Shown here piece by piece: positions 35,031 through 45,900 of a stretch of 64,000 nt of DNA. Numbering within the stretch: position 1 is the stretch's first letter; each line of letters starts with the position of its first letter. A program made the position numbers and the translations under genes. This stretch comes from Lunularia cruciata (taxonomy: Eukaryota; Streptophyta; Marchantiopsida; Lunulariales; Lunulariaceae), in contig OX419761.1 of assembly GCA_948567375.1 (NCBI GenBank), forward strand, positions 59,433,089 through 59,497,088. Reading direction: 5' to 3'. Under the pieces are notes generated by a model. That model had not been told where the DNA came from, ran no database searches, and was given only the letters and a program-made list of their open reading frames with translations.

Positions 35031-35748
35031 CAACTAACATACATAAGAATTCTCCTCTCCCTATTGCTACAACCACTTGAAACAACTTGGTAAAACCACT
35101 AGAATGATCATTTATCTGAAAGTAATCTCCAAGGTGCTCATATACAATCCTTGACAAGCCTCATGAGGAAAAGCAAGGGGTAATGCACAATACTTGTGCA
35201 AAAAGCAACATATCAAGATATAAAGGCTACTCAAGCTAATAATCTAAGACCTCTAGTGATAATCCTTCTCCTACCATGGGATGTAGTGAGTGTAGGGAAA
35301 AGATAGTCTCATCAGCAGGACTAGCCATAGATAAAGGATGTGGCACTCATGTTGCTTTATTAAACTCTCCCGCTTGACCTAATGTCCTACACCATCATAA
35401 TCAAGTGGACTCTATGGTATTCTGTGGCAAAACCTATCTCCTAAAATGTGTAGCCGCAACAAACTCCTCCTAAATGGCCGTCCAATCCCCCGCTTGAAAT
35501 TGAAAAACAACCAGCTTTCTATGCCCTACATGTCCCCCTCTAGTATAATGAAGACACCATTGAGGGAGTAAGAGGAATAGGAACCATGCTAACTTGTCCA
35601 AGGAATCACGTGCCAAACGATCAAGTGGTAGGCAAAAAGCCTATCTAGCATAATTATGGAGTGTACGGGGTAGCCTATGGAATAGACGTGGACATGGAAA
35701 ACTAGTCTCAAATAACCCCAACATGCAACCCGCTTGAGAAGCTAACCA

Positions 35749-36132
35749 TTCCCATGACTCGATCGGTATACCTAGAACGGTCAACAAAGGGATAGAGGAA
35801 ACATGCACGATCCTGAGTGTCACTATTGTCGATGTGGTCGCTCCCCTCACATGAGCATCCCAAGTGATCCAATCATAGTCCTTGTGCACCCTTCCCACAT
35901 GTGTCTTTACTCCTTGCAAGGTAAAGCATCGATGACACCATTCCCATGACTAGATCGGTATCCCTGGAAGGGTCAACAAAGGGATAGAGGAAACATGCAC
36001 GATCCGGAGTGTCACTATTGTCGATGTGGTCGCTCCCCTCACGTGAGCATCCCAAGTGATCCAATCATAGTTCTTGTGCACCCTTCCCACATGGGTCTTT
36101 ACTCCTTGCAAGGTAAAGCATTGATGACACAC
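35749..36132 (-). repeat. 192-bp in-frame tandem duplication in the LINE-like ORF
   Basis: 35749-35940 is repeated almost identically at 35941-36132 (period 192 bp, 64 codons). Each copy encodes the second half of a zinc finger (LQGVKTHVGRVHK), then DYDWITWDAHVRGATTST or NYDWITWDAHVRGATTST. The few differences imply a recent event compared with the general decay of the element. One unit carries an in-frame stop near 35950. Confidence 0.92.
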
Positions 36133-36189
36133 TGGGCATGATGTATCTCGAGTTGCTCTAGACGGCCTCACATGGGAACATATAGCCAT
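36058..36189 (-). pseudogene. C2H2-type zinc finger at N-terminus of LINE-like ORF
   Basis: The translation reads SCPVCHQCFTLQGVKTHVGR followed by VH. It has a Cys pair spaced C-x2-C and a His pair in TH-x4-H, as in N-terminal fingers of several non-LTR retrotransposon proteins. It is expected to bind nucleic acid. The duplicated downstream unit lacks the Cys pair. Confidence 0.7.
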
Positions 36190-36190
36190 G

Positions 36191-36640
36191 GCTAGGACAA
36201 GAATAACGATAGTAATATATGATGCTCCTCTCCATATCTTCCCATATCCACAAAATCACAATTGCTCACATCACAATTCACATAAGAAAATATAATCTCT
36301 CCAAATTTAAAAAACTATAAATTTTCATAGCTTTCAATTTCATCTCAAAAATATTCAAACTAAATTATCATGGAGCTCAATCATGAAAACCAAGAAATTA
36401 AAAATAAAATTCACAACCCATCCCTCTCAATATATAATGATCATTCTAAGAATCCCCATAACTTTTCACTGAATTCTTCATAGTCTTCAATCTAATACCA
36501 ATGGAATGGAAATCTAAAAATAAACAAATTTACTATTCACTCAAGTGCTATATGCTGGAGAGCCCTTAGAAAATATGTATCTTTCCCCTCCTCTCCCTCT
36601 CCCGTCCCCACACTCTCCGGAACTCCACTCTCCCAAACTG
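36191..36640. other. AT-rich flank or 5' untranslated part of the LINE-like element
   Basis: No reading frame is recognised. The sequence is A/T-rich with few CG up to about 36590. A C/T-rich stretch (36590-36640) then leads into CG-containing DNA. The 5' end of the LINE-like element probably lies here but no target duplication could be identified. Confidence 0.4.
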
Positions 36641-39600
36641 CGATATCAAAATGACCATACTAATTTCATACTATGTATATCAACTTGAGTTTGATCACCC
36701 TCAACCACATGAAGAGTGCTATTCTGGTAACTTATCTCGTCCTAGCTAGCTGGATTAGGATGCGCCACCTCACATCCCACTCACGGCGAAATTACTACTA
36801 GATGCATTCTAAAGAGATTGTGATCTCAATGATTTCACACGCATGTCGTTTTGTACGGCATCCAAATTTGACTCCTAAGTAATTTCCGCTAAACTCGTAA
36901 AACTCCGCCAATTTGATCTTCCACCTCTTGCTGACATCTGGCAGCGCTGGAGAACCGATCCATAGCTAGCGTACTGCGACAAGATGCTGGGGGTCCTCGT
37001 CCTTTTGCTGGCAGATTCAGTGGTTTTCTTCTATATAAGAACATTTTATACAGTGTGCACAGCTGAGAACAAGGCGAGTACTTTATCCTTTTCTCGTTGG
37101 ATCGCACTTGTCTCGTGGGCGGTTTGCAGTGTGCCGTCACTACTTCAGTTCTATATGTAGAGCGTATTGTATCACGACAACTGTCTATTAACCACAAGTC
37201 GACCTGAAGTTACGGCCAGAAGTGCTGACGTAAACCGTTGAACCGGTACTCGTAGTAGTGGTAGTGGAAATTAAACGTCAGTGGCAGCCCCTACACCGTT
37301 AAAGCCAACTAAAATTAAGACGGCTTGACGGGGTCTTACCATCCTTCTTGTTATCACACTCGGTCGCCTTGTAAACTAAAATAAAGACGATGGAATGCCT
37401 TGTCGTCAAGGGTATTGCCAGGACCGAAGTGACAAACGAACAAAAGTGTACATTGTAGAGCAAAGGGCGACCGCGTAGAAAGCACGAAGGATGGGAAGAT
37501 ACATTGTAGCTGATATAAGAAATTCACTTTGACTATCTTGCATTAAAGCATGTAATCAAGACTCAAGTAATGTTGTTTACTTGAGTACATTTCAAGTTAG
37601 ATGGAGTATATTACAGTCAGGTAGTACACTTCAAGGTATGCATGTACAGGGATGATTTTTGTGGTATGCCTTTTGGTGATTTTTGAGTTACTTTCATGAT
37701 CCACTTTGACCTTGAACTACAGTTTTAAGAAATTGCGATCTTACCGGATTGTACGATGTTGGTAGGAAACTTGATGGTGATGAGACCAGTCTGAAGGAGG
37801 TATTACTACAAAGATATACTTGGCGAGGTTTCACTATGCATAAGTGAATGGGGTATCTTCACAGCATACAATTCATCGATTTGTGAAGAACGTATTTTGA
37901 ATGGGGTGTGGATGCTGCACTATGATACCGATGCAACTCAAACTACTAGAAAGTTACATTTTCAGCTACGGTTATCTCATGCGACCAAATATGAGACCAA
38001 CAAAATTCTGGAGAAATGGGTAGATTACATTTGAAACGGAGAGAAAAGAGCGGAGAGAAAAGAGGCGAGAGACATGTCATCTTGTTTCACTAAGGTGCCT
38101 GCGGCTCTTTCTCCGTATGGGAGTGATAAGCTTAATGAAAAGCTTTCGAGTATGTATTGTTCAATACGGCTTCCAAGTGTGATAGTGTGCAGAGGCCATA
38201 GTAATGCAATACGACCAACCATGGAAGATGATAGATGAAACATATAAAGGAAACGCAGGGATATAAAAAATTACGATTTAGCGTCTTTCTTCAATCAGAT
38301 AATTTCATCAAACATCAAACTGGAGATGAGAGGTAAACCTTTATGAAGGGAGTTAGTTGCAGGAAACCAAGAACTCGCCCACAAGAACACCGTATCACAG
38401 GAGAGAAGCAATGGGTTCCAGGATGCCATGATTCTAATTGGTGAGGCCAATATATTTTGGAAGAGAGGATTTCGGACACTTGGATGGCCGTTGAACTTCA
38501 AAGGTCAACAGCCAATACTTGACTCTTTGAATCATCCATAAATCAGATTTAAACGTCTTCAACTGCGAGCATATATACTAATCCTCCAAGAGAACGAATA
38601 TCTTGGATGTGAAGGTGCGATTTCGCATACACAAAGTTATGTGTTGAACAGCTCGGGGTATTATCTTCAAAGAATTAGTATCACACCCTGATCTCCAATA
38701 TCATCCATTAAAAGATTCAGAACAGAATAATATGCGCATCTCTTATCATTGAGAGTCAGTTCCTACCCATCTCCATTTCATAAGGTAAGAATTCTGAGGT
38801 AGATTTCAGATACTGTATCCGCCATAGAAACTGACCTCTCAATCCCTCCTTCCTTAGACATTGCACTTGGCGACGTCCAATCTATCTGTTTTGCAGTAAT
38901 GTGCAGAGCACACAGCAAAAGAAATGTAATTAGCACATCGATGAAGCTTATGCAAACACTCTAACTAGGTGAACCGGCTTGTCAGGTCGACAAGATATTA
39001 GTCTTCACAACCATCTCGGATTGCACCGATCAAAGAAAGCAGATAGTCTCTGTGCCAATGCCTTCAGCTTCTCTTTGCCTAACACAAAGACAGCAAAAAG
39101 ACGTTTCATGCATAGAATTCTCCCTAGAAGGCAAGACAAAGATTCGCAAAGACAGTCCACACAGTTTCATGCAGACCACTAATCACGCAGACCTTTCAGT
39201 TCCAGTTAGAAGCAGCTTATAAACATCATGTCATTTATGTCTTCCTCTTCTTTGTGAGCTGATTTGGGTCAGGTAGACTAGCTTCTCACCTCCCGGCATA
39301 CGCGTAAGACTGATTCAGATTCTTCTTCCACTTCTCTACTTGTGATTCGATTACCATGTCCTGTCTATACAGCAGATCAATCGGTTGCCAGACACGAATG
39401 GAAGACGGTGATGAAAAGTTTTGGCTAAAATAGTATGATTATGTGAACTACATAGCACCTCACCACACGTTAAGATGTTTTTTCTCACGCACTAAGATGT
39501 GCTCAACGATCAGAGCTGTCAAGTGAAAGAGTATAAATTCAGGCGAACATTGAATAATCTTCATTCGTATCCTTCGGAAATTACTGAAAGAAGCTCACCT

Positions 39601-39976
39601 GCAGTAAGTATGGATCTGTTTCTTCAAAGTCTGCATGATCTGCTTTATCACGTGTTATCGACCGAAGATTCTGTAGAAGAGTTTCCAACATCGTCATCAG
39701 TTTCTTCGTGCTCTTGCTTGATCAACTTCTCTTATTGAGCTGCAAGTTATGCAACTTCAAAATCTCATAGATCACTAGAAGGAAGAATTTTACGAACCTC
39801 ACATTAACTATCATTCGTTCGAAAACAAAATCGATCACGCAGAGGTACATTTCTCCTTCTCTATAGATTATCCATCACAGCAATGCACTCTAAGGCATGT
39901 CTTACCGTGGTTTCAAAACGTAGAGAATATTATTAACAGCGGTGAGCTTCTCAACGCAGTTATAAGACCAAACTTG
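36641..39976. other. intergenic region, no recognised gene
   Basis: CG-containing, unique-looking DNA. Short frames on both strands (up to about 100 residues) show no domain, no conserved start context and no plausible splicing. The right end should include the 3' untranslated region of the OCRE/G-patch gene. A TATA-like motif at 37031 is noted separately. Confidence 0.5.
37031..37039 (+). promoter_or_regulatory. orphan TATA-box-like sequence
   Basis: CTATATAAG lies in a CG-containing context and is followed about 30-40 bp later by mixed sequence without a long frame. It could be a promoter for a noncoding or short transcript on the plus strand. Only the motif is visible, so this is a weak call. 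Confidence 0.25.
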
Positions 39977-42900
39977 TCAGCCCCATCCAAGACCGGCGCG
40001 ACCAACATTCCCTTGCGCTTGAAGAGGCCTAACCAAACCTCCTTCGACTCCTAATGTTTCACCCTGCATTTTATCCATCATGGAAACGTGAGTTTTGCAC
40101 GGCAAACTTGTGGAAGTCACTCACGGTAGTTCATTCTTAACAGTGGAGTAAACACATCGATTAACTGTCAAAAATATAAGCAAGCTTGTTGTTTTCTTAT
40201 TATATGATGAGACGACATTTCAGGACATTCGTCATTGACTACAAACCTCCTTCCAGCCCATGCCCTCCAGCATCCGCTTTCCTACATTTTCTCTGCCTAA
40301 TGGAGGAGCAGCAGCTGCTTTCTCCAAAGCCCCAGCCATCCCTGTAGCCTCATCCACGTCCAACTTCTCCAGCTCAATAACAGATAATCCTTTCTGTCCT
40401 GGTCCTATTCCAAATCCGCCGTGCAGATTCCTCCGCTCTGCTGCTCGATCGCGATATCTTTGCTTTCTCTGCAAATTACAAACACAAAGATCTTCCACTC
40501 AACACCACCGCAACCAAGAAAAGACTTCTTGTCTCTAATGAGCTAAGCACAAGCATAAGAAGCAGTCAATCTAGTAGTATGCCTGAGCAGAGGCAAAGAA
40601 GTAACCAACCTGCTCTCTGATTACGATCTCTTCTGGGGACAGATATTTGGATGCCACATGAGCACCAGCTACTCCTCTTCCTTTCTGCAATTCCCACAAC
40701 CATGAGTAAAAATGAAAAATGTCAGACAACTGACAGCACAGAATATGGTCACCTAGAACAGACAGGGATTTCCTAGTATGTGAGTCCCGTATTTGTCCAT
40801 GGTAGAACCAATATCACCTCTGGTGTTCTACGTGTACCCGGAGATAAATAGCTACGTTGATAGATAGTAGACGTACTTTCGTCGGTAGTAGACCCTGGAA
40901 ACGCCAGTGACCAGTGTTAGGAATGAACGGCTTGGATACTAGACAGTCTCCGCAACCCGTTATCTCGTTATGAGCAACATTCACATCAATGGATTCTCTC
41001 TCCTCTGCAATATTCTGTGCCGCAAGTCCAATGAGAGGCAGGCCAAGATCCTTGGTTGGATTTGAAGAATCGTAACTCTCCACGGCAGCCAAATGCTTTC
41101 TACTGGGCCGCCGCAGTTTGTAAATCTTACCTGGATAGATGGCACATGCAGTTAATTTATGCCATTTCCAGTTTGCGACATGCATGGAAGATAGAAAGCA
41201 AATCTGCATGGGAAATAGACAACAGCGATAAATCTTAGAACACTTGCAGGTTCTTCTCTTAGTCATGGGACTTAGTGAACAAAGAGACATGTCACCTGAT
41301 GAGACCTTCACAAAGTCAAGCTCCGCAGCTTTAATAGCACTCGTGCGGATAAGGCCACTACTACCACTTAGTGAAGGATGCAACTTGGTGACAGAGGAGA
41401 CTATCCTCCCTACTAGTTGTTTCCTCAACTTGCCCTGCTTGGATGTCTTTTGCTCCTTGTCAATGATCATCCAGTCCCATAAATCAACGGCCCCAGGTAT
41501 CACGTACTCTAGCGGTTTCTCTCTCACCACCTGTCCATATTGAGCCTGCCACTGGTCCTCTTCCTTTTTCTGCTCGAGATACTCGTCTACCAAGTTTATC
41601 TCACCTTCCTCCATATCATAGTCATCTGTATCCCTGTGAGTAGCTGGTGCATCACCCTGCTGTAAGTCAGGGGCCTTAAGCTTTTCGTCTCCCGACTCTC
41701 TGTAACACTCACTGTTTGTAGCATAACCTGCTGAAAACCTACTGTCCGTACTGTTTTCGTCCAAGTTTTCTCGACAGGACGTTCGATCTTCACCATGTTC
41801 TCCATCTACTATCCTCAGTGGTTCATCAGGAACCCATTCCCCTTCCTCTAACTCCTCACTTCCATCGTTATCTGATTCATGCATAGGAAATTGCAGTACT
41901 TCTGTATCTAACGGATAGCTATTGGACAGCACCTGGTCATCATATTCCACGATCCTACTGTCCCCATGCTGGGAGGATCGTAAACGCTCAGGATTTGCAT
42001 AAGAGATAACGTTATCAGGAGTCTCGTCAAATATATCTGCAGAAGTAATCCAGGGTCCTTCATCCTTGACCGAAGTGTCCTGAGGATACCCTTTCAAGTA
42101 CAGCTCAATCAGAGCTTCTTCAACCCTGTGCAATCGCATCAAACACAATGAGGTCAACGTACGTCTCTCCTACAAGAAAAGAGAACAATAACAAGAGCAG
42201 CCTTGGATAGAGTGCTAGAGGCCAGAAATTGTGGCATTAAACTGTTACTCTCCAGACAATGGGAGAAGATCCTACCCTACATCACGAATCAAAGTATTTA
42301 CTTCTATTTATATATACAGACTTGGAAACAAGCTGCCTCGAAGACAAGAGCAAACAAGTGAACCTTGTGATGCAGAAGATAGGCCTGGAAGTTCACACCT
42401 ACCATCCAGGGGCAGGTTCAAAAGCTTCCGTGTTCGCCTCATCTGGACCAACTTCTTGATTTTCTAGGTGTTCGACACGTTCAGACTTCGTGACATAACG
42501 AGGCCCTGATAAGATACACATATTACAAGTTTGGCAACGTGTTCTAGATGAAGATCACAAGACGCATTGACGTGCATAGGGACGGTCATGTGGACGAACT
42601 TTACTACTCTCAGTCTCGCCAATCCACTATCGGAAACAGTTATAAGCGACCCCGTAAGATTACATTTAACTTCACCAAGAGTAGGTGCAGATCTCCACTA
42701 CGGGTGTTAGAGTAACAAGGAAAGAACAGGACCAGAACAGTACATTTGCATTAAATCACGAAACTTTACATACCTTCACTTACTGTTCCTATATGTTCTT
42801 CCCGAAAGAGTGTGGCTCGGGTACTTTCTGTATCATTCGCAGGAGTCTCCGTTGTATTAGAAGAACTTTCCTCATGATACATGTAATACGCGCGGGAATC

Positions 42901-45900
42901 CTTGTCGTAGTACCAGTAGATTGATCGAACAATATCAAAATGCCAGAGAGGATACTGAGTTTCTGTTAGTGCATCTGATACGCGATCTGACAGAGTTTCC
43001 ATGAGCTCATCACTTCTTTCTGACTCAGCAGTTCCACATAAAGACGACGCAGTTTCTAGAGTATCTTCAGGAACATGACAGATCCCGTGTTCTTGTGCGG
43101 TCGGAAGAATTTCTGCAGCTTCAACTGAGTTCATGGATCCCGTTGCTACTTTTGGTGAAGAATCTCCACGTCTCTCTTCTGATACCATGTCTCCAGAGGT
43201 GTCGTTCGAAAGAATGGGAACATATGTTCCTTCTTCAAAAGTGTAATAAACTCCATCATGGGTATTGTAATACCACCCTGCAGTTGGATCATGGTAGAAT
43301 CCTGACCTGCACAACGAAAAGTATGCACCTAAGCACGGCGCGTCTCCCCAACTTTGGGCACACCAAACGAAATGCTCACTATAGTTAGTTGATATCGGTA
43401 TTAAAGCCAGCTGGTGGCTTGAATTGTTAATAGGGAACCGAGAACATACATATGGAAGTAACGAAATGAAAATTGAATGAAAGGTAATCAAGAAAGGAAA
43501 CAAGGAAAGGAAGCAAGGAGATATAAAACGGAAACAGATAAGCGGAAGTGATGAAAGCAGGAACGGGAATTGATACATCTCATAAGTAGCACCTGCAGTG
43601 GACTAGTTTGCATCACGTAAGAGAAAAGAGACAACGTTCTGGAACAGAAACAGAGGAAGCCGCTGAAATTGAAAGCAGAGGAGAACCATCGAGCGAGTAG
43701 GAAGATCCATTCGTAAGCATAGAGCGAGTAAGAAAAACATGGCTTGAGTGGAGGATGGCTGGGGTGGATGGAAGTGTGAGAGGAGTGGATGGTATCTTGA
43801 CTAGGTTGGCGTGATTAGTGACAGGACTGGATATTAGGAAATGAGAGCAGAAGCCGTTGGAGGAACGGGAGATCCAGAACACATTACATGCACATGAAGT
43901 GCAGATGGAATATAAACATGATATGAATTTAAACATGATGTTGAGAAATGAGGACAGAAGCCGTTGGAGGAACGGGAGATCCAGAACTCATTGAATGCCA
44001 ATGAGATGCATGATATGTAATGTGATGAGAACCTTTGTTCCTGCTCTTTGAAGTAGATGGTCTATTTTCAGGCATTTTGACTTCTGATGTATCAGACATC
44101 CTAGCACTCAACTTTCCTAGTCTCACCAGAGAGACACTCCTAATTGCACACAGCAAGACTCAACTCTCTCCTAGCGTTCAAAGATAGTACAGCCAGTTCA
44201 CTCACGCATCACAAATAGCCTCCAATACTGAGATATCACAGAACACTCCTGAGATGATATTAGGCAACTCAGGGCTTCATAAAATGCAGAGGGGAAGTGT
44301 TAGGAATCAATCCAGTAGAAGAACTCCTAACTGGGATTATATAGATAGAAGGGTGTACTGAAAGGTATGATGAAGGGTGTGCTACTATACTGCTCATGTA
44401 ACACATGCAACTTATGGAAAGCATGTGAACAGTAGGAACTTTATACAGAAGATGTGCAAGACTTTAGTATAAAACCTGAAAGGAGATGAAATGGAAACAA
44501 CTGATCGAATGTAAGCAGAAGTAAACGCCATCTAGAAACAATTAAAGAGCAACACTTGTATACCAATAACATGCACTGAATAAACGGTAACAGATAAACA
44601 GCGCATGTGGAGAAAAAAAAATCTCAACGGGGAACGAAGACCTAACGAGGTAGACGAGAAAGATTAAGTTAAACTGAAGTTGGGAATAGGTTAGAAGCTA
44701 TGCAATCGACAGTCGAGTCAGGCAGACCGAGAGTATGAAATTGCTCAGAGAGCGGGGGAAGTACAGCTACGCTTAGAGGACTGGATATAGTATATCGCAG
44801 CATGTGCTACGAATGCAGCAGGAGTCCTAAAACACTAAAGCAGCTGAAGGAAGCAGAAGGCTTCATAGTAAGCCCCTCCTCGAAAGCAAGTACGATTTCA
44901 TCAGTGCCAAAAGAAGTGCTGAAGTAGCTGAGCGAATGTCAGTACCCCTCAAACCGAGTTTCTGTTCGAAAGCTCATGAGTGCCAAGGCAAACTTGGTTG
45001 CTCCCAACAGTGCCGCTCAAAGTAATAACAATGCAGAGTAAGGGAAAGCCTGGAACAGCCGAAGCTTAAGTTCCACCTAAAGAGCAGGAATAGGGATAAG
45101 CAGAAGAAATCGGATTGCAATGCAAAATCGTGAGCAGGAGAACGAAAAAGTCTGGAGATATACCTTGTTAAAACGTGAAAGTAAAACATCGGTTAGTACC
45201 GAAATCAAGCAAAACATGGCAGAGTAACCGGAGGATGCATTCCACAGTATAAGATAGTAAAGGTACTAGGGAGAGATCATCGAAGAACAACTACGATCAA
45301 TGAAGAATAAGGAGGGGCAAGAATATATGAGAGAGAGGGAGAGGTACTTTATGTACCGGGTGAGGAAAAAGGGCTGAAGGACAGGGAAGAAGGGCACGTT
45401 AATGAAGGACGGTGAAATGGGGTGAAGTGGGAGCATAAGGGACGAGGTCATCAAATTAAGGCAACGGGAGCACAGGAAACTAGGACCATCAATTAATGGG
45501 AACATTAATGGAACGGCTGACGGTGAAGTATAATACCGGCTATCCAAGATGTACTAAGGAACATAATATGTGCAAATCGAGATGAGTAATAAATCCGTAA
45601 AGGAGATGAAGTGAATCTAACAGATCGAATGTAAGGCGAAGCACAGACGTAATATAAATATTTCCTGATCAATAGCAGTAGAGAACTGTTGTACATCATG
45701 GAATCAATGAGCGCTAAGCAAAGCATGTAGCGAAATAGAGCACACCATGTAATCGAAGACCAACATGCAAGACTTGAGGGATGAAATCGAAAGACTGGGC
45801 AGAAATCATGTATACGAACCATGAAACAGATCAACAAGTGTGGGGTGGAGCGAAGTGGGAGAAGAGTGGATGGTATCTTGACTGGGATGGAGCGAAGCGT

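Larger units (their letters stand above)
32826..36190 (-). mobile_element. decayed LINE-like (non-LTR) retrotransposon
   Basis: The minus strand shows one element in order. An N-terminal C2H2-type finger is at about 36060-36190 and is partly duplicated. Reverse transcriptase (about 35030-34440) has a RLIAIGD motif, SHFRKYLTPHQFGVATLGGC, EDIENAFNSSSR, GTCQGDPLGGPLF and SLVEDIHIMGP. A conserved C-terminal region (33480-33025) has CPFGGQMIATHDAIRN, REHWYALQMIR, VTDPMHD and FVPLVLELYGAMD, and a 3' tail runs to about 32830. No LTRs are seen. The order and RT motifs fit a non-LTR element; the clade is not determined. Frameshifts and stops abound. Confidence 0.85.

Noticed and set aside
36889-37197. 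102-residue minus-strand frame as a gene
   Set aside because: Low-complexity mixed composition, no recognisable motif, and it overlaps the orphan TATA region. It is likely a chance frame in CG-richer DNA.
43307-43578. The minus-strand frame continuing right of 43306 as the N-terminus of the OCRE protein
   Set aside because: Its residues are hydrophobic, unlike an OCRE N-terminus, and a good acceptor (TTGTGCAG) at 43307 plus a perfectly phased exon at 53773-53834 give a better model.
44775-45015. Module 2 as a tRNA-derived SINE
   Set aside because: A TTCGAAAGC word resembles a B box, but no A box at tRNA spacing, no cloverleaf and no 3' A or T tail was found in the copies.
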